Source: JBBATK01 sp040398805
Lineage (GTDB): Bacteria > Bacteroidota > Ignavibacteria > Kapaibacteriales > NICIL-2
Length of the DNA stretch: 64,000 nucleotides
Reading direction: 5' to 3'
Assembly (NCBI GenBank): GCA_040398805.1
Contig: JBBATK010000008.1
Coordinates: 51,922 to 115,921, forward strand
Shown here: positions 1 to 8,237 of the stretch, in pieces
Numbering within the stretch: position 1 is the first letter of the stretch
Layout: each line of letters starts with the position of its first letter
Notes under the pieces: model-generated
Told to the model about the DNA's origin: nothing
The model's database searches: none
The model's input: only the letters and a program-made list of their open reading frames with translations
Position numbers and translations under genes: made by a program

Positions 1-280
1 CTTCCACCTCGGGCATGAACGGATCACGCGTCCAATCCGCATTGGGCTTCACCGTGTCCAGATGCGAATTCAAAAGGATGGTCGGCTTCGATGCGTCGAA
101 TCGTTCCGCCACGGCCCACACGTTGTTCGCGTGACGATGCACCTGCACACCGGGACGCGTAAGGAAGCTGTGCATGATGGCAGCCGCATCCGCCTCCTGG
201 CGACTAAGCGACGGCGTCGCGATGAGTCGCTTCAACAGCTCAATGGATTCCTGCGCATGGCTCCGCGAGTGCTCAGTCAT
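1..280 (-). CDS. argE: M20-family deacylase (ArgE-like), C-terminal part outside window
   Basis: N-terminal 93 residues of an M20 metallopeptidase-family deacylase. In arginine synthesis this family removes the N-acyl group from acyl-ornithine or, in the Bacteroidetes route, from acyl-citrulline. The visible metal-binding start of the domain is LLNSHLDTVKPNADWTRDPF (His and Asp of HxD). The ATG at 280-278 overlaps the argB stop as ATGA, which fixes the start and suggests translational coupling. It is the last visible gene of the arginine operon. The rest lies beyond position 1, so completeness cannot be judged. DapE-type specificity cannot be excluded from the fragment, but the context favours arginine. 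Confidence 0.85.
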   Translation of the reverse strand, partial: MTEHSRSHAQESIELLKRLIATPSLSRQEADAAAIMHSFLTRPGVQVHRHANNVWAVAERFDASKPTILLNSHLDTVKPNADWTRDPFMPEVE

Positions 281-1065
281 GCCCTCTCCCCGTAGATACG
301 TGTGCCGCCGGTGAAATCACGATACGAACAGATGCGCACATCCACTCCCTGAACGGCAAGGGCCCGCGCATTCTCCAGCTTCGCGAGCATCCCTCCCGCC
401 GCCGCACCCGATGCCACGAAGGCGTCGAGCTCGGCCACGCTCATGGCGCCGATGACACTATCCGGTTGCGATACCTTCCGCAGCACACCGTTGTGGGCGA
501 AGCAGTACACCACTTCCACCACGCATTGCGAAGCGCATGCCAGTGCGATGCGCGCCGTCACGGTATCGGCGTTCGTGTTCAGCAGCTGTCCGTGGCCATC
601 GTGTGTGATAGGTGCAATCACGGGAACGATGCCGTCGCCAAGCATGGCGAGCAGGCGTTCGTGCCGCACATGGTCGATGTCGCCGACGTAGCCGAAATCG
701 ACGGGCTCCGGACTCCGCCGATGCGCGCGAATGATATCGTCATCGCACCCCCGCATGCCGACCGCTCGGCAACCAAGCGCCTGCAGCTCGGCCACGAAGG
801 TGGTGTTGATAAGCCCTGCATACACCATCGTCACCACCCTTAGGGTATCCGCATCGGTGATACGACGTCCGTCATGCATACGCGGTTCGATGCCGAGCCT
901 GACGGACAATTCCGAGGCCATGCTGCCACCGCCATGGACGACGATGCAGGGCTCCGGAAGCGCCGCTACCGCGCGCAGGGCCTCGGCCCTGGCCACGGGG
1001 TCGTCCGCGATAGCGCCGCCGAACTTGACGACCCGTATGCGAAAATGATCCGTCAATGCACTCAT
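277..1065 (-). CDS. argB: acetylglutamate kinase
   Basis: Amino-acid kinase of 262 residues that phosphorylates N-acylglutamate, the second step of arginine synthesis. Visible motifs are the N-terminal KFGGA lysine loop (about residue 14), the glycine-rich VVHGGGS (residues 42-48), GRRITDADTLRV, and NTNADTVTA near residue 165, matching the substrate/ATP-binding NxNAD motif of the family. Length is normal. It sits 39 nt after argF' and overlaps argE by 4 nt. No regulatory N-terminal extension is present, so arginine-sensitive hexamer formation is not predicted. In this pathway type the acyl group may be acetyl or succinyl. Confidence 0.95.
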   Translation of the reverse strand: MSALTDHFRIRVVKFGGAIADDPVARAEALRAVAALPEPCIVVHGGGSMASELSVRLGIEPRMHDGRRITDADTLRVVTMVYAGLINTTFVAELQALGCRAVGMRGCDDDIIRAHRRSPEPVDFGYVGDIDHVRHERLLAMLGDGIVPVIAPITHDGHGQLLNTNADTVTARIALACASQCVVEVVYCFAHNGVLRKVSQPDSVIGAMSVAELDAFVASGAAAGGMLAKLENARALAVQGVDVRICSYRDFTGGTRIYGERA

Positions 1066-1104
1066 GATTATCTCGTGGATGCGGTGGAGAGAGGACGACG
1101 TTTC

Positions 1105-2094
1105 TCAGGCATTGCTCTGCAAGCGCGCCGCTTCATCGCGATGCTCCAGCATGATTTCCAATACCGCTTGCATGGAGCTCACACGGTTCTTCGCTTGCGG
1201 AAGAACGATGCTCGCGGGAGAATCGATGACATCGTCGTGCACGATCATGTTCCGCCGCACAGGCAGGCAATGCATGAACCGCGCGCTGTTCGTGAGCGCC
1301 ATCTTCTCGGGCGTGATCTGCCATGAGCTGTCCTTGCTGAGAATACTCCCGTACTGCTCGTAGCTAGACCAGTTTTTCGCGTAGACGAAGTCCGCATCGC
1401 GCAGCGCCTCATCCTGGTCGTGCGTGACCGTGGCCCCTTTCGTGAATGATCCCTCCAACGCATACCCTTCGGGATGGGCGATCACGACATCGTACTCCAT
1501 GGCCACCGACCACTCCGCGAAGGAATTGGCGACCGCCTGCGGAAGCGCCTTCGGATGCGGCGCCCAGGTAAGGACCACCTTCGGTTTGTCCCGGCGTCTG
1601 TCCTTCTCCGTGTATTGCTCGATGGTGATCATATCCGCGAAGGATTGTAGGGGATGGCGCGTGGCGGACTCCAAGCTGATGACCGGTACGCCCGCATAGC
1701 GGATGAATTTCTCCAGCACGTCCTCGTGGTAATCGGCCTCGCGGTCCGTGAGCGAGGCGAACGAGCGGATTCCTACAATGTCGCAGTACTGCGCCATCAC
1801 GCCCGCCGCTTCTTTGATGTGCTCCGTCGTACCACCGTCCATCACCACACCGTCGCGGGTCTCCAGCGTCCAACCGTCGCTGCCCACGTTCACCACGATC
1901 ACATCCATGCCCAGGTTGTATGCGGCTTTCTGCGAGCTCATGCGCGTGCGCAAGCTGGGATTGAAGAACAACAGACCGAGCGTGGTGTGACGTCCCTTCC
2001 CGAATTCCGCCAACGGATCCTGCGCCACCCGCAGGCCGCGCTCCACAAGGGCTTGGGGATGGAAGACATCGTGAACAGAGGTGAAACGATTCAT
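1105..2094 (-). CDS. argF': N-acylornithine carbamoyltransferase (SOTCase/AOTCase type)
   Basis: A 329-residue transcarbamylase that makes N-acyl-citrulline from N-acyl-ornithine and carbamoyl phosphate. The carbamoyl-phosphate loop is FFNPSLRTR. TWAPHPKALPQAVANSFAEW and HCLPVRRNMIV are signatures of the acetyl/succinyl-ornithine branch rather than ordinary OTCase. ATG 2094 is preferred over an upstream in-frame extension because MNRFTSVHD aligns with the start of Bacteroides ArgF' as I recall it. The residue aligned with the acyl-specificity position (Pro90 in B. fragilis SOTCase, Glu92 in Xanthomonas AOTCase) is Thr90 here, so acyl preference is unresolved. Gaps of 59 nt to argC and 39 nt to argB are consistent with one operon. 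Confidence 0.92.
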   Translation of the reverse strand: MNRFTSVHDVFHPQALVERGLRVAQDPLAEFGKGRHTTLGLLFFNPSLRTRMSSQKAAYNLGMDVIVVNVGSDGWTLETRDGVVMDGGTTEHIKEAAGVMAQYCDIVGIRSFASLTDREADYHEDVLEKFIRYAGVPVISLESATRHPLQSFADMITIEQYTEKDRRRDKPKVVLTWAPHPKALPQAVANSFAEWSVAMEYDVVIAHPEGYALEGSFTKGATVTHDQDEALRDADFVYAKNWSSYEQYGSILSKDSSWQITPEKMALTNSARFMHCLPVRRNMIVHDDVIDSPASIVLPQAKNRVSSMQAVLEIMLEHRDEAARLQSNA

Positions 2095-2153
2095 GGTAGA
2101 TCCCGTAGATGGAGAGTGAATGATGGCGTAACGTACCGGACTGTGTCGACGGT

Positions 2154-3119
2154 TCAGAAGGCGATGGACTTCAATTCCAGACCGGCGGTCTCGCTGAATC
2201 CGCCCATGAGGTTCATATTCTGCACGGCCTGACCCGATGCGCCTTTGAGCAGATTGTCGATCACCGAAACCGTCAGCACCTTGCCCCGATGCGTGGTCAC
2301 CCACACACATGCCTTGTTCGTGTTCACCACACGTTTCATGTCGGGTGAATCCTCCGTCACGACGACGAACGGATGGTCCTTGTAATATTCCTCAAACAAC
2401 GCGCGCACATCGCTCTCGGATACATCACACGAGGTATACATGCTGGCCAAGATGCCGCGCGTGAAGTTTCCCCGCTGCGGGATGAACAGCACGTCGCCGC
2501 TCATGGATGGCTGCAGCGCGCGGAGTGTCCGGTGGATCTCCGGCACATGCTGATGCGTGAAGGGTTTGTACACTTGTGCGTTACCCGTGCGCCAGGAGAA
2601 ATGCACCGTGGGCTCGGCCTTCCTGCCTGCCCCCGTGGAACCTGTCACCGCACTCACATGCACATCGTCGCCGATCATTCCCGCCGCGGCCAAGGGCAGC
2701 AAGCCCAGCTGGATGGCTGTGGCGAAACATCCGGGATTGGCCACGTGCCGCGCCGAGCGGATGTTCTCGCGGAAGGCCTCGGGCAGGCCATACACGAAGT
2801 CGTGGGCGGCGCTCTCCAGGCGATGCTCGTTGCTAAGGTCGATCACCATGCGGGACGTCATCCATGGGTAGCGGACAAGAAGCGAGGACGCAGCGCCGTG
2901 ATCCACGCAGAGGAAGACGCAGTCCACATCGTCCGACGGTTCTGCCACGCAGACCAGATCGGTATCGCCCTCCAGGTCCGCATGGATACTCGCCAGCGAC
3001 GTCCCAGCCTGCGAGGTGCTCAGCACCCATGCGATGTTCACATGCGGATGACGGAGCAGAAGGCGACATAACTCCCCGCCCGTGAAACCCGTCGCACCGA
3101 CGATGCCTGCACGTATCAT
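2154..3119 (-). CDS. argC: N-acetyl-gamma-glutamyl-phosphate reductase
   Basis: Dehydrogenase of 321 residues catalysing the third step of arginine synthesis, NADPH-dependent reduction of acyl-glutamyl phosphate. The N terminus is a Rossmann glycine motif (GIVGATGFTGGEL). The active-site Cys is in NPGCFATA near residue 134. The C-terminal NLLKGASGQAVQNMN motif is typical of the family. A much longer in-frame ORF extends upstream, but MIRAGIVGATG at 3119 is the natural start and overlaps the argG stop as ATGA. A shorter ArgC of this kind is usual in Bacteroidetes-type clusters. Confidence 0.95.
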   Translation of the reverse strand: MIRAGIVGATGFTGGELCRLLLRHPHVNIAWVLSTSQAGTSLASIHADLEGDTDLVCVAEPSDDVDCVFLCVDHGAASSLLVRYPWMTSRMVIDLSNEHRLESAAHDFVYGLPEAFRENIRSARHVANPGCFATAIQLGLLPLAAAGMIGDDVHVSAVTGSTGAGRKAEPTVHFSWRTGNAQVYKPFTHQHVPEIHRTLRALQPSMSGDVLFIPQRGNFTRGILASMYTSCDVSESDVRALFEEYYKDHPFVVVTEDSPDMKRVVNTNKACVWVTTHRGKVLTVSVIDNLLKGASGQAVQNMNLMGGFSETAGLELKSIAF

Positions 3120-4309
3120 GAGGGATCTCCGTTCACGGCGTTGTACATGCGGGATTGATTGGACACGATGCGCGAGAACCCACGGACATCGTCGCCCGTG
3201 TACAGCGTATTCATTTCCCCGTAGGCGCCGAACTCGCTGCGCATGAGATCGTTCGGCGAATCCACTCCGCACACGGAGAACCGATACGGCGCGCACTCCA
3301 CGTGCACGGTGCCGTTCACGGGACGTTGCGTGTCGCGGAAAAAGGCCTCGATACTGCGCATCGCGGGTTCGGCGAACTGACCTTCGTGCAGGAGTTGCCC
3401 GTACCACAGTGCAAGCTGGTCCTTCAGGTTCAATTGCCACCGCGTGAGCGTATGTTTCTCCAGCGCATGATGCGCCTTGATGATCATGAGCGGTGCTGCG
3501 GCCTCGAAGGCCACGCGACCCTTCGTTCCGATGATGGTGTCTCCCACGTGGATGTCGCGGCCGATAGCATAGGCACCGGCCACGCGGGCCAGCTCGCGGA
3601 TGGCATCGACGGGATGGTGGTAGCGTGTGCCGTTCAAACCCACGAACTCTCCTGCCTCGAAGTGCAGATGCAGGGTGACGGGCTCGCTTTCGGTGCATTG
3701 CGAGGGATAGGCCTCGCTCGGCAACGGTTGCGATGATGTCAGCGTTTCCCGTCCGCCGATGGTCGTACCCCACAGTCCCTGATTGATGGAATACTGCGCC
3801 TTCGTCCAATCACCGTCCACGCCTTTGCTTTGCAGATAGGCGATCTCGTCCTCGCGGGATTTCTTCTCATCGCGGATGGGTGTCAAGATCTCCGTTTCCG
3901 GCAGCATGGTGCGGAACACCACATCGAAGCGCACTTGGTCGTTGCCGGCACCCGTGCTGCCGTGCGCCACATAGTCGTAGCCGCCTTCCTGCGCCAGCCG
4001 CGCAATGGCGCGCGCTTGGAATACCCGCTCCGCACTCACGGAGAGCGGGTAGGTGTTGTTCTTCAGCACATTGCCGAACACCAGGTACTTCAGGCACTCG
4101 GCATACAACGCCGAGGTGTCGTCGATGGTGGTGTGCGAGCTTGCACCAAGGGCAAGGGCACGCTCCTCGATGCGCGCAAGCTCTTCGTTCGAGAAGCCGC
4201 CGGTCTGCACGATGGCCGTGTGAACATCCAGTCCTAACTCGTGGCGCAGATACACTACGCAATACGACGTGTCGAGTCCGCCACTGAAGGCAAGCAGTAC
4301 TTTTTTCAT
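3116..4309 (-). CDS. argG: argininosuccinate synthase
   Basis: A 397-residue enzyme ligating citrulline and aspartate with ATP. The N-type ATP pyrophosphatase P-loop is at the extreme N terminus (LLAFSGGLDTSYC), followed by the HGSTGAGNDQVRF motif near residue 115 that contacts citrulline and aspartate. The ATG overlaps the stop of the upstream GNAT gene and its own stop overlaps argC, both as ATGA, so translation of the three is probably coupled. Length and motifs are complete. Confidence 0.95.
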   Translation of the reverse strand: MKKVLLAFSGGLDTSYCVVYLRHELGLDVHTAIVQTGGFSNEELARIEERALALGASSHTTIDDTSALYAECLKYLVFGNVLKNNTYPLSVSAERVFQARAIARLAQEGGYDYVAHGSTGAGNDQVRFDVVFRTMLPETEILTPIRDEKKSREDEIAYLQSKGVDGDWTKAQYSINQGLWGTTIGGRETLTSSQPLPSEAYPSQCTESEPVTLHLHFEAGEFVGLNGTRYHHPVDAIRELARVAGAYAIGRDIHVGDTIIGTKGRVAFEAAAPLMIIKAHHALEKHTLTRWQLNLKDQLALWYGQLLHEGQFAEPAMRSIEAFFRDTQRPVNGTVHVECAPYRFSVCGVDSPNDLMRSEFGAYGEMNTLYTGDDVRGFSRIVSNQSRMYNAVNGDPS

Positions 4310-4971
4310 GATTGCGACTCCCCTGATGGTTCATCCGTCGTTCCCGAACCGACAGTCGGCATCAGTATCTGTACATGACTGGGCGCCGCCGTCGCGCGAA
4401 GTTCTTCGGCAGGATCGAACAGCATGCCGGTGCACAGGCACATGGTGCGGTTGGTGCGCTTCAGGATATCCACGTTGTTACAGCCCTCGCAGCCTTTCCA
4501 GAACGCGTCGTCGGTGGTGAGCTCGCTGAAGTGCGCGGGACGGTAGCCGAGTTCGTTGTTGATCTTGAGCACGGCGGCACTCGTCGTGATGCCGAACATC
4601 TTCGCGTCGGGATATTTCTCTCGCGACAGATTGAACGCGGCCTCCTTGATGCGTTTGGCCAGGTGCATCTTGCGGAACTCGGGGGCCACGATGAGACCCG
4701 AGTTGGCCACGTATCTGCGGTCTTCCCATGTCTCGATGTAGCAAAACCCCGCGAAACGTCCGTCGCTCGACAGCGCGATGACCGCTTTGCCTTCGCGCAT
4801 CTTGGACTTGATGTACTCAGGGTCGCGCTTGGCTATGCCCGTGCCTCGCTGGCGCGCGGATTCCTCGATGATATGGCAAATGACAGGAGCGAAGGAGCAG
4901 TGGTCTTCTGTGGCGCGATGAACGATGAACTGCAGCGCCGGCGCAGGGTCAGGTTGGTCTGGTCTGTTCAA
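4306..4971 (-). CDS. GNAT N-acyltransferase of the arginine cluster (probable N-acylglutamate synthase)
   Basis: GNAT-fold acyltransferase heading the arginine operon, so it probably makes N-acylglutamate, replacing ArgA/ArgJ. The acyl-CoA-binding segment is APEFRKMHLAKRIKEAAF. A C-terminal segment carries four Cys in KGCEGCNNVD and MCLC, which could bind metal. The frame stays open to 5118, but no ATG occurs after a promoter-like TATATTCG at 5016-5023 until well inside the domain. I therefore chose TTG at 4971 (221 residues), preceded by CCGGA. The start is uncertain. Family assignment is firm; substrate is inferred from gene order, which matches Bacteroidetes arginine clusters. Confidence 0.8.
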   Translation of the reverse strand: MNRPDQPDPAPALQFIVHRATEDHCSFAPVICHIIEESARQRGTGIAKRDPEYIKSKMREGKAVIALSSDGRFAGFCYIETWEDRRYVANSGLIVAPEFRKMHLAKRIKEAAFNLSREKYPDAKMFGITTSAAVLKINNELGYRPAHFSELTTDDAFWKGCEGCNNVDILKRTNRTMCLCTGMLFDPAEELRATAAPSHVQILMPTVGSGTTDEPSGESQS

Positions 4972-5015
4972 TTCCGGAGGTCGAAAGCGAAGTGAAGAGA
5001 AACACGAATGAGGCG

Positions 5016-5023
5016 CGAATATA
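5016..5023 (-). promoter_or_regulatory. promoter-like box TATATTCG before the arginine operon
   Basis: Minus-strand TATATTCG lies 45 nt upstream of the proposed TTG start of the GNAT gene. It fits the TAnnTTTG -7 element of Bacteroidetes sigma-A promoters with one change. No clear -33 partner was seen. Confidence 0.45.
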
Positions 5024-5136
5024 CGGTGCGGTGATACCGTAGGATGGGCATGACGAAAAAATAACGGAGCACCGTGTCTTCGTCTCCGATTCAGGCCGAA
5101 CGGTAGCCGGACCGACATCCCCGCGCATCCGCCCGC

Positions 5137-6384
5137 TTACTCCTCGAAGCGCTTGAACGCAAGCACGGCGTTGTGTCCGCCGAAGCCGAAGGTGTTGCTG
5201 AGCACGACGTCGATGGGTTTCTCCACCGCCACGTTCGCGGTGACATTCAAGCGTGCGTCCACGGCGTCGTCGCGCTCGTGGATGTTGATGGTCGGAGGCA
5301 CGGTGTTGTTCTTCAGAGCGAGCACCGATGCCACCGCTTCGATGGCGCCGGCTGCACCGAGCAGGTGACCCGTCATGGACTTCGTGCCGCTGACGTGGAG
5401 GGTGTCCAGGCAGGAACCGAACATGTGGACGATGGCCGCGGCCTCGGCGGGATCGCCGACGGGCGTGGACGTAGCGTGAAGGTTGATGTAGTCCACGTCC
5501 TCGGGTTTCAGGTTCGCTTCGCGCAAGGTCTCTTCGATGGCAAGGATCACGCCGAGTCCGTCGGGATGTCCGGCCGTGATATGATAGGCATCGCCGGTGG
5601 CGCCGCCGCCCACCATTTCTCCATAGATCTTCGCGCCGCGGTTCAGCGCATGTTCCAATTCTTCCAGCATGAGCGCGCCTGCGCCTTCGCCGAGAACGAA
5701 GCCGTCTCGGTCCTTGTCGAACGGACGTGATGCGGTCTTGGGATCGTCGTTGCGCTCGCTCAGCGCTTTCATGGCGTTGAATCCGCCCACAGCGGAAAAG
5801 GTCACCACCGCTTCGCTGCCGCCGCAGAGGATGGCATTGGCTTTACCGAGACGGATGTAGTTGAAGGCATCAAGGATGCCGTGCGACGACGAGGAACACG
5901 CGGAGACGGTACAGAAGTTCGGTCCACGGAAACCATACCGGATGGAGATGAGTCCCGCACCCATGTCGCTGATCATCTTGGGAATGAAGAAGGGGCTGTA
6001 CCGCGGTGTGCCGTCGCCGCTCATGAAGTTCTTGATCTGTTCTTCCAGCGTGATGAGTCCGCCGATACCCGACGACCAGATGACGCCGATACGGTTCTTG
6101 TCCACCGTGTCAAGGTTCATGCCCGTGTCGTTCACGCACTCCTGAGCCGAAGCGAGAGCATACTGACAGAACAGGTCCGTGCGACCGATCTCGCGGCGAT
6201 CCATGAACTGCGTGGCATCGAAGCCCTTGACTTCGCACGCGAAACGGGTACGGAATTTCTCCGCATCGAAGTGCGTGATGGGAGCGGCGCCGCTCACGCC
6301 TCCCTTGAGACCTTCCCAATACTCTGCAACGGTATTGCCTATGGGAGTGAGAGCGCCGAGTCCGGTAATGACGACACGTTTCAT
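5137..6384 (-). CDS. fabF: beta-ketoacyl-ACP synthase II
   Basis: A 415-residue condensing enzyme of fatty acid elongation that extends acyl-ACP with malonyl-ACP. The thiolase-fold start is MKRVVITGLGALTPIGN. The nucleophilic Cys lies in VSACSSSSHG near residue 163. The two catalytic His are in NLHATSTPVGD and KSMTGHLLGAAG. The C-terminal SNTFGFGGHNAVL is diagnostic. ATG 6384 was chosen over the upstream in-frame ATG because it begins the conserved domain. It stands alone, without acpP or other fab genes beside it. Confidence 0.95.
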   Translation of the reverse strand: MKRVVITGLGALTPIGNTVAEYWEGLKGGVSGAAPITHFDAEKFRTRFACEVKGFDATQFMDRREIGRTDLFCQYALASAQECVNDTGMNLDTVDKNRIGVIWSSGIGGLITLEEQIKNFMSGDGTPRYSPFFIPKMISDMGAGLISIRYGFRGPNFCTVSACSSSSHGILDAFNYIRLGKANAILCGGSEAVVTFSAVGGFNAMKALSERNDDPKTASRPFDKDRDGFVLGEGAGALMLEELEHALNRGAKIYGEMVGGGATGDAYHITAGHPDGLGVILAIEETLREANLKPEDVDYINLHATSTPVGDPAEAAAIVHMFGSCLDTLHVSGTKSMTGHLLGAAGAIEAVASVLALKNNTVPPTINIHERDDAVDARLNVTANVAVEKPIDVVLSNTFGFGGHNAVLAFKRFEE

Positions 6385-6406
6385 GGTTTGCCTTGAGTGT
6401 TGACTG

Positions 6407-6414
6407 CGAAAATA
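6407..6414 (-). promoter_or_regulatory. promoter-like box TATTTTCG before fabF
   Basis: Minus-strand TATTTTCG ends 23 nt upstream of the fabF ATG, leaving room for a short leader. It is divergent from the box at 6508 that would serve the nuclease gene. Confidence 0.45.
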
Positions 6415-6507
6415 CACCGATTGCCGCATTCATTGCCCACTTCCCGCGGTGCATCCAAGGCTCGCGCACCCGCTCCGAGAAACGCCGTTCTTCGCCTTGC
6501 CGCGCCG

Positions 6508-6515
6508 TATGTTTG
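6508..6515 (+). promoter_or_regulatory. promoter-like box TATGTTTG before the endonuclease gene
   Basis: Exact TAnnTTTG match, 33 nt upstream of the ATG at 6548. It supports that internal start over the earlier in-frame ATG at 6449. Confidence 0.45.
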
Positions 6516-6547
6516 CGGTCGCACACCGTACCACCGACCATGCCGTC

Positions 6548-8209
6548 ATGATATCCACCCGCGTTTTCCGCTTCACGATTCTGTGTCTGGGCCTTCTCGC
6601 TGTCGTCTCCGCATCGGGAAAAGACCGCCGCCGGCCGGTATCCTTGCTCATCGCGGATAGCACCGTGGAGCTCGGCTCCGTGCGCATCGGCGACGTACTC
6701 CCCGTTGAGGTGCGCATCCGCAATCCTCGTGGAGCCGACCTCATCGTCGATTCCGTCGTCCTTACCGACACGCGCTTCTACCGGACCATGGAGTGCACGT
6801 CAACCGACCCGCTGCCCGTGGTCATCGGCCGGGACGATTCGCTGGACCTGCGGTGCACCCTTCGCATACGTCACAACGTGGCATTACATGCCAACCTCTC
6901 CGTCCATACGCATGTGGGATGCCGCTCGGTGATCCACGTGATCCGCGTGCGCGGAACGGCCACAGCAGCGGGCTACGAATACACGGACGATGCCGAGGGG
7001 TCGAGACTGTTCGATACCCTGCGTTCGCGGGTGACGGGTCATACCTCGCTGGGATACAAAGCCGCCCGCGAGGTGATGTTCGGCAAGGCCGATAACAACG
7101 CCGACAGTGTGGAGTGCATCTACACGGGTAAGAAGCTGAAGACTGCCGGTATCCCGCCGAACGGGGAGTTCAATACGGAGCATTCCTGGCCCCAGAGTTT
7201 CGGCTCCTCGTCCGAACCGAATAAAAGCGATATCTATCACCTGTATCCCACCAATCCCAATGCGAACAGCATGCGGGCGAATTATCCCTTCGGTATGGTG
7301 AGCAAGGCATGGAAAGACGCCGGAGGCGGATCACGCCTGGGCTTCACGACCAAAGGCGATACCGTGTTCGAACCTCGCGACGTGGCCAAAGGCAATATCG
7401 CCCGAGGCATGTTCTATTATTTCCTGCGCTATGGAAATCTCTTCACTTATTATCTATCCCCTTACTCCATGGACGCCGACCTGCGTCGGTGGAACGAGCT
7501 GGATCCACCGGATGCGCGCGAAAAGAAACGCGGCGACACCATCGCCGCGTATCAAGGAAAGCGGAACCCCTTCATCGATATTCCGCAGTTCATCGAACGC
7601 ATGGATCTGGTTCCTGTGACGCGAAGCTCCGTGGCGCTTGCGCCCGTCATCCAGACACAGAGCGACGATGTGAACATGGCGGTCATGACAGTGCAGGTGG
7701 TCAATCGCAGTGCATCTCCGCAGCGCATCGAGCGTGTGCAGGTGCGGCCGGCGGGATTCATCACACCTTCTTTGCGGGATTCCGTGATCGCCGCCCATTC
7801 GTTCAATGAACTGCGCCTGAACCTTGTGCGATCGGCATCCATGCCATCGCGCTTCGTCGTCACCGCATGGCTGAGCGACTCCACCTCCGATAGCGCTCTC
7901 GTCACCATCTGCGGTCCGTCCGATGTTCACGATGACATCCTCGACACGCCCTCTGCCGCCGTGCGTCCGCAACCCGTGCACGACGAAGCCATCGTGATCC
8001 TGGTACCTACCGTTCAGAGCGTGGAGTGGGCGGAGTTGACGGATCTGAATGGTACACGCCTTTGCGGCTTGGAGGACCATGTGCAGGTGAACCGGCTGGG
8101 AACCTGCGTGCAGGTGCGTCGCGACATGCTCGCAGGGGCATCGGGTGTGGCATTCGTCCGCGCACGCGTGGCGGGACGCGTGGTGACACGGGCGGTGGTG
8201 ATGGAATAG
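6548..8209 (+). CDS. secreted endonuclease I with Ig-like N domain and T9SS-type C-terminal domain
   Basis: A 553-residue exported nuclease. A signal peptide (residues 1-23, ILCLGLLAVVSASG core) precedes an Ig-like domain of the DUF1573/HYDIN kind (about 35-140, VELGSVRIGDVLPVEVRI). The endonuclease I (EndA, His-Me finger) domain spans about 145-360 and has NTEHSWPQSFG (209-219) with the catalytic His and DIYHLYPTNPNANS (228-241). The tail, with TDLNGTRLCG and a final VTRAVVME strand, resembles a T9SS type A sorting domain, so the enzyme is probably surface-attached or released for DNA scavenging or biofilm turnover. The start is set by the signal peptide. It is convergent with the pirin gene. 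Confidence 0.85.
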   Translation: MISTRVFRFTILCLGLLAVVSASGKDRRRPVSLLIADSTVELGSVRIGDVLPVEVRIRNPRGADLIVDSVVLTDTRFYRTMECTSTDPLPVVIGRDDSLDLRCTLRIRHNVALHANLSVHTHVGCRSVIHVIRVRGTATAAGYEYTDDAEGSRLFDTLRSRVTGHTSLGYKAAREVMFGKADNNADSVECIYTGKKLKTAGIPPNGEFNTEHSWPQSFGSSSEPNKSDIYHLYPTNPNANSMRANYPFGMVSKAWKDAGGGSRLGFTTKGDTVFEPRDVAKGNIARGMFYYFLRYGNLFTYYLSPYSMDADLRRWNELDPPDAREKKRGDTIAAYQGKRNPFIDIPQFIERMDLVPVTRSSVALAPVIQTQSDDVNMAVMTVQVVNRSASPQRIERVQVRPAGFITPSLRDSVIAAHSFNELRLNLVRSASMPSRFVVTAWLSDSTSDSALVTICGPSDVHDDILDTPSAAVRPQPVHDEAIVILVPTVQSVEWAELTDLNGTRLCGLEDHVQVNRLGTCVQVRRDMLAGASGVAFVRARVAGRVVTRAVVME

Positions 8210-8237
8210 GGGGACGTACGAAAAATCTTTCGGACTA

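Noticed and set aside
4306..5118. GNAT start at ATG 5118
   Set aside because: It would add an Arg/His/Pro-rich segment with no homology and lies upstream of the likely promoter box; TTG 4971 fits better.
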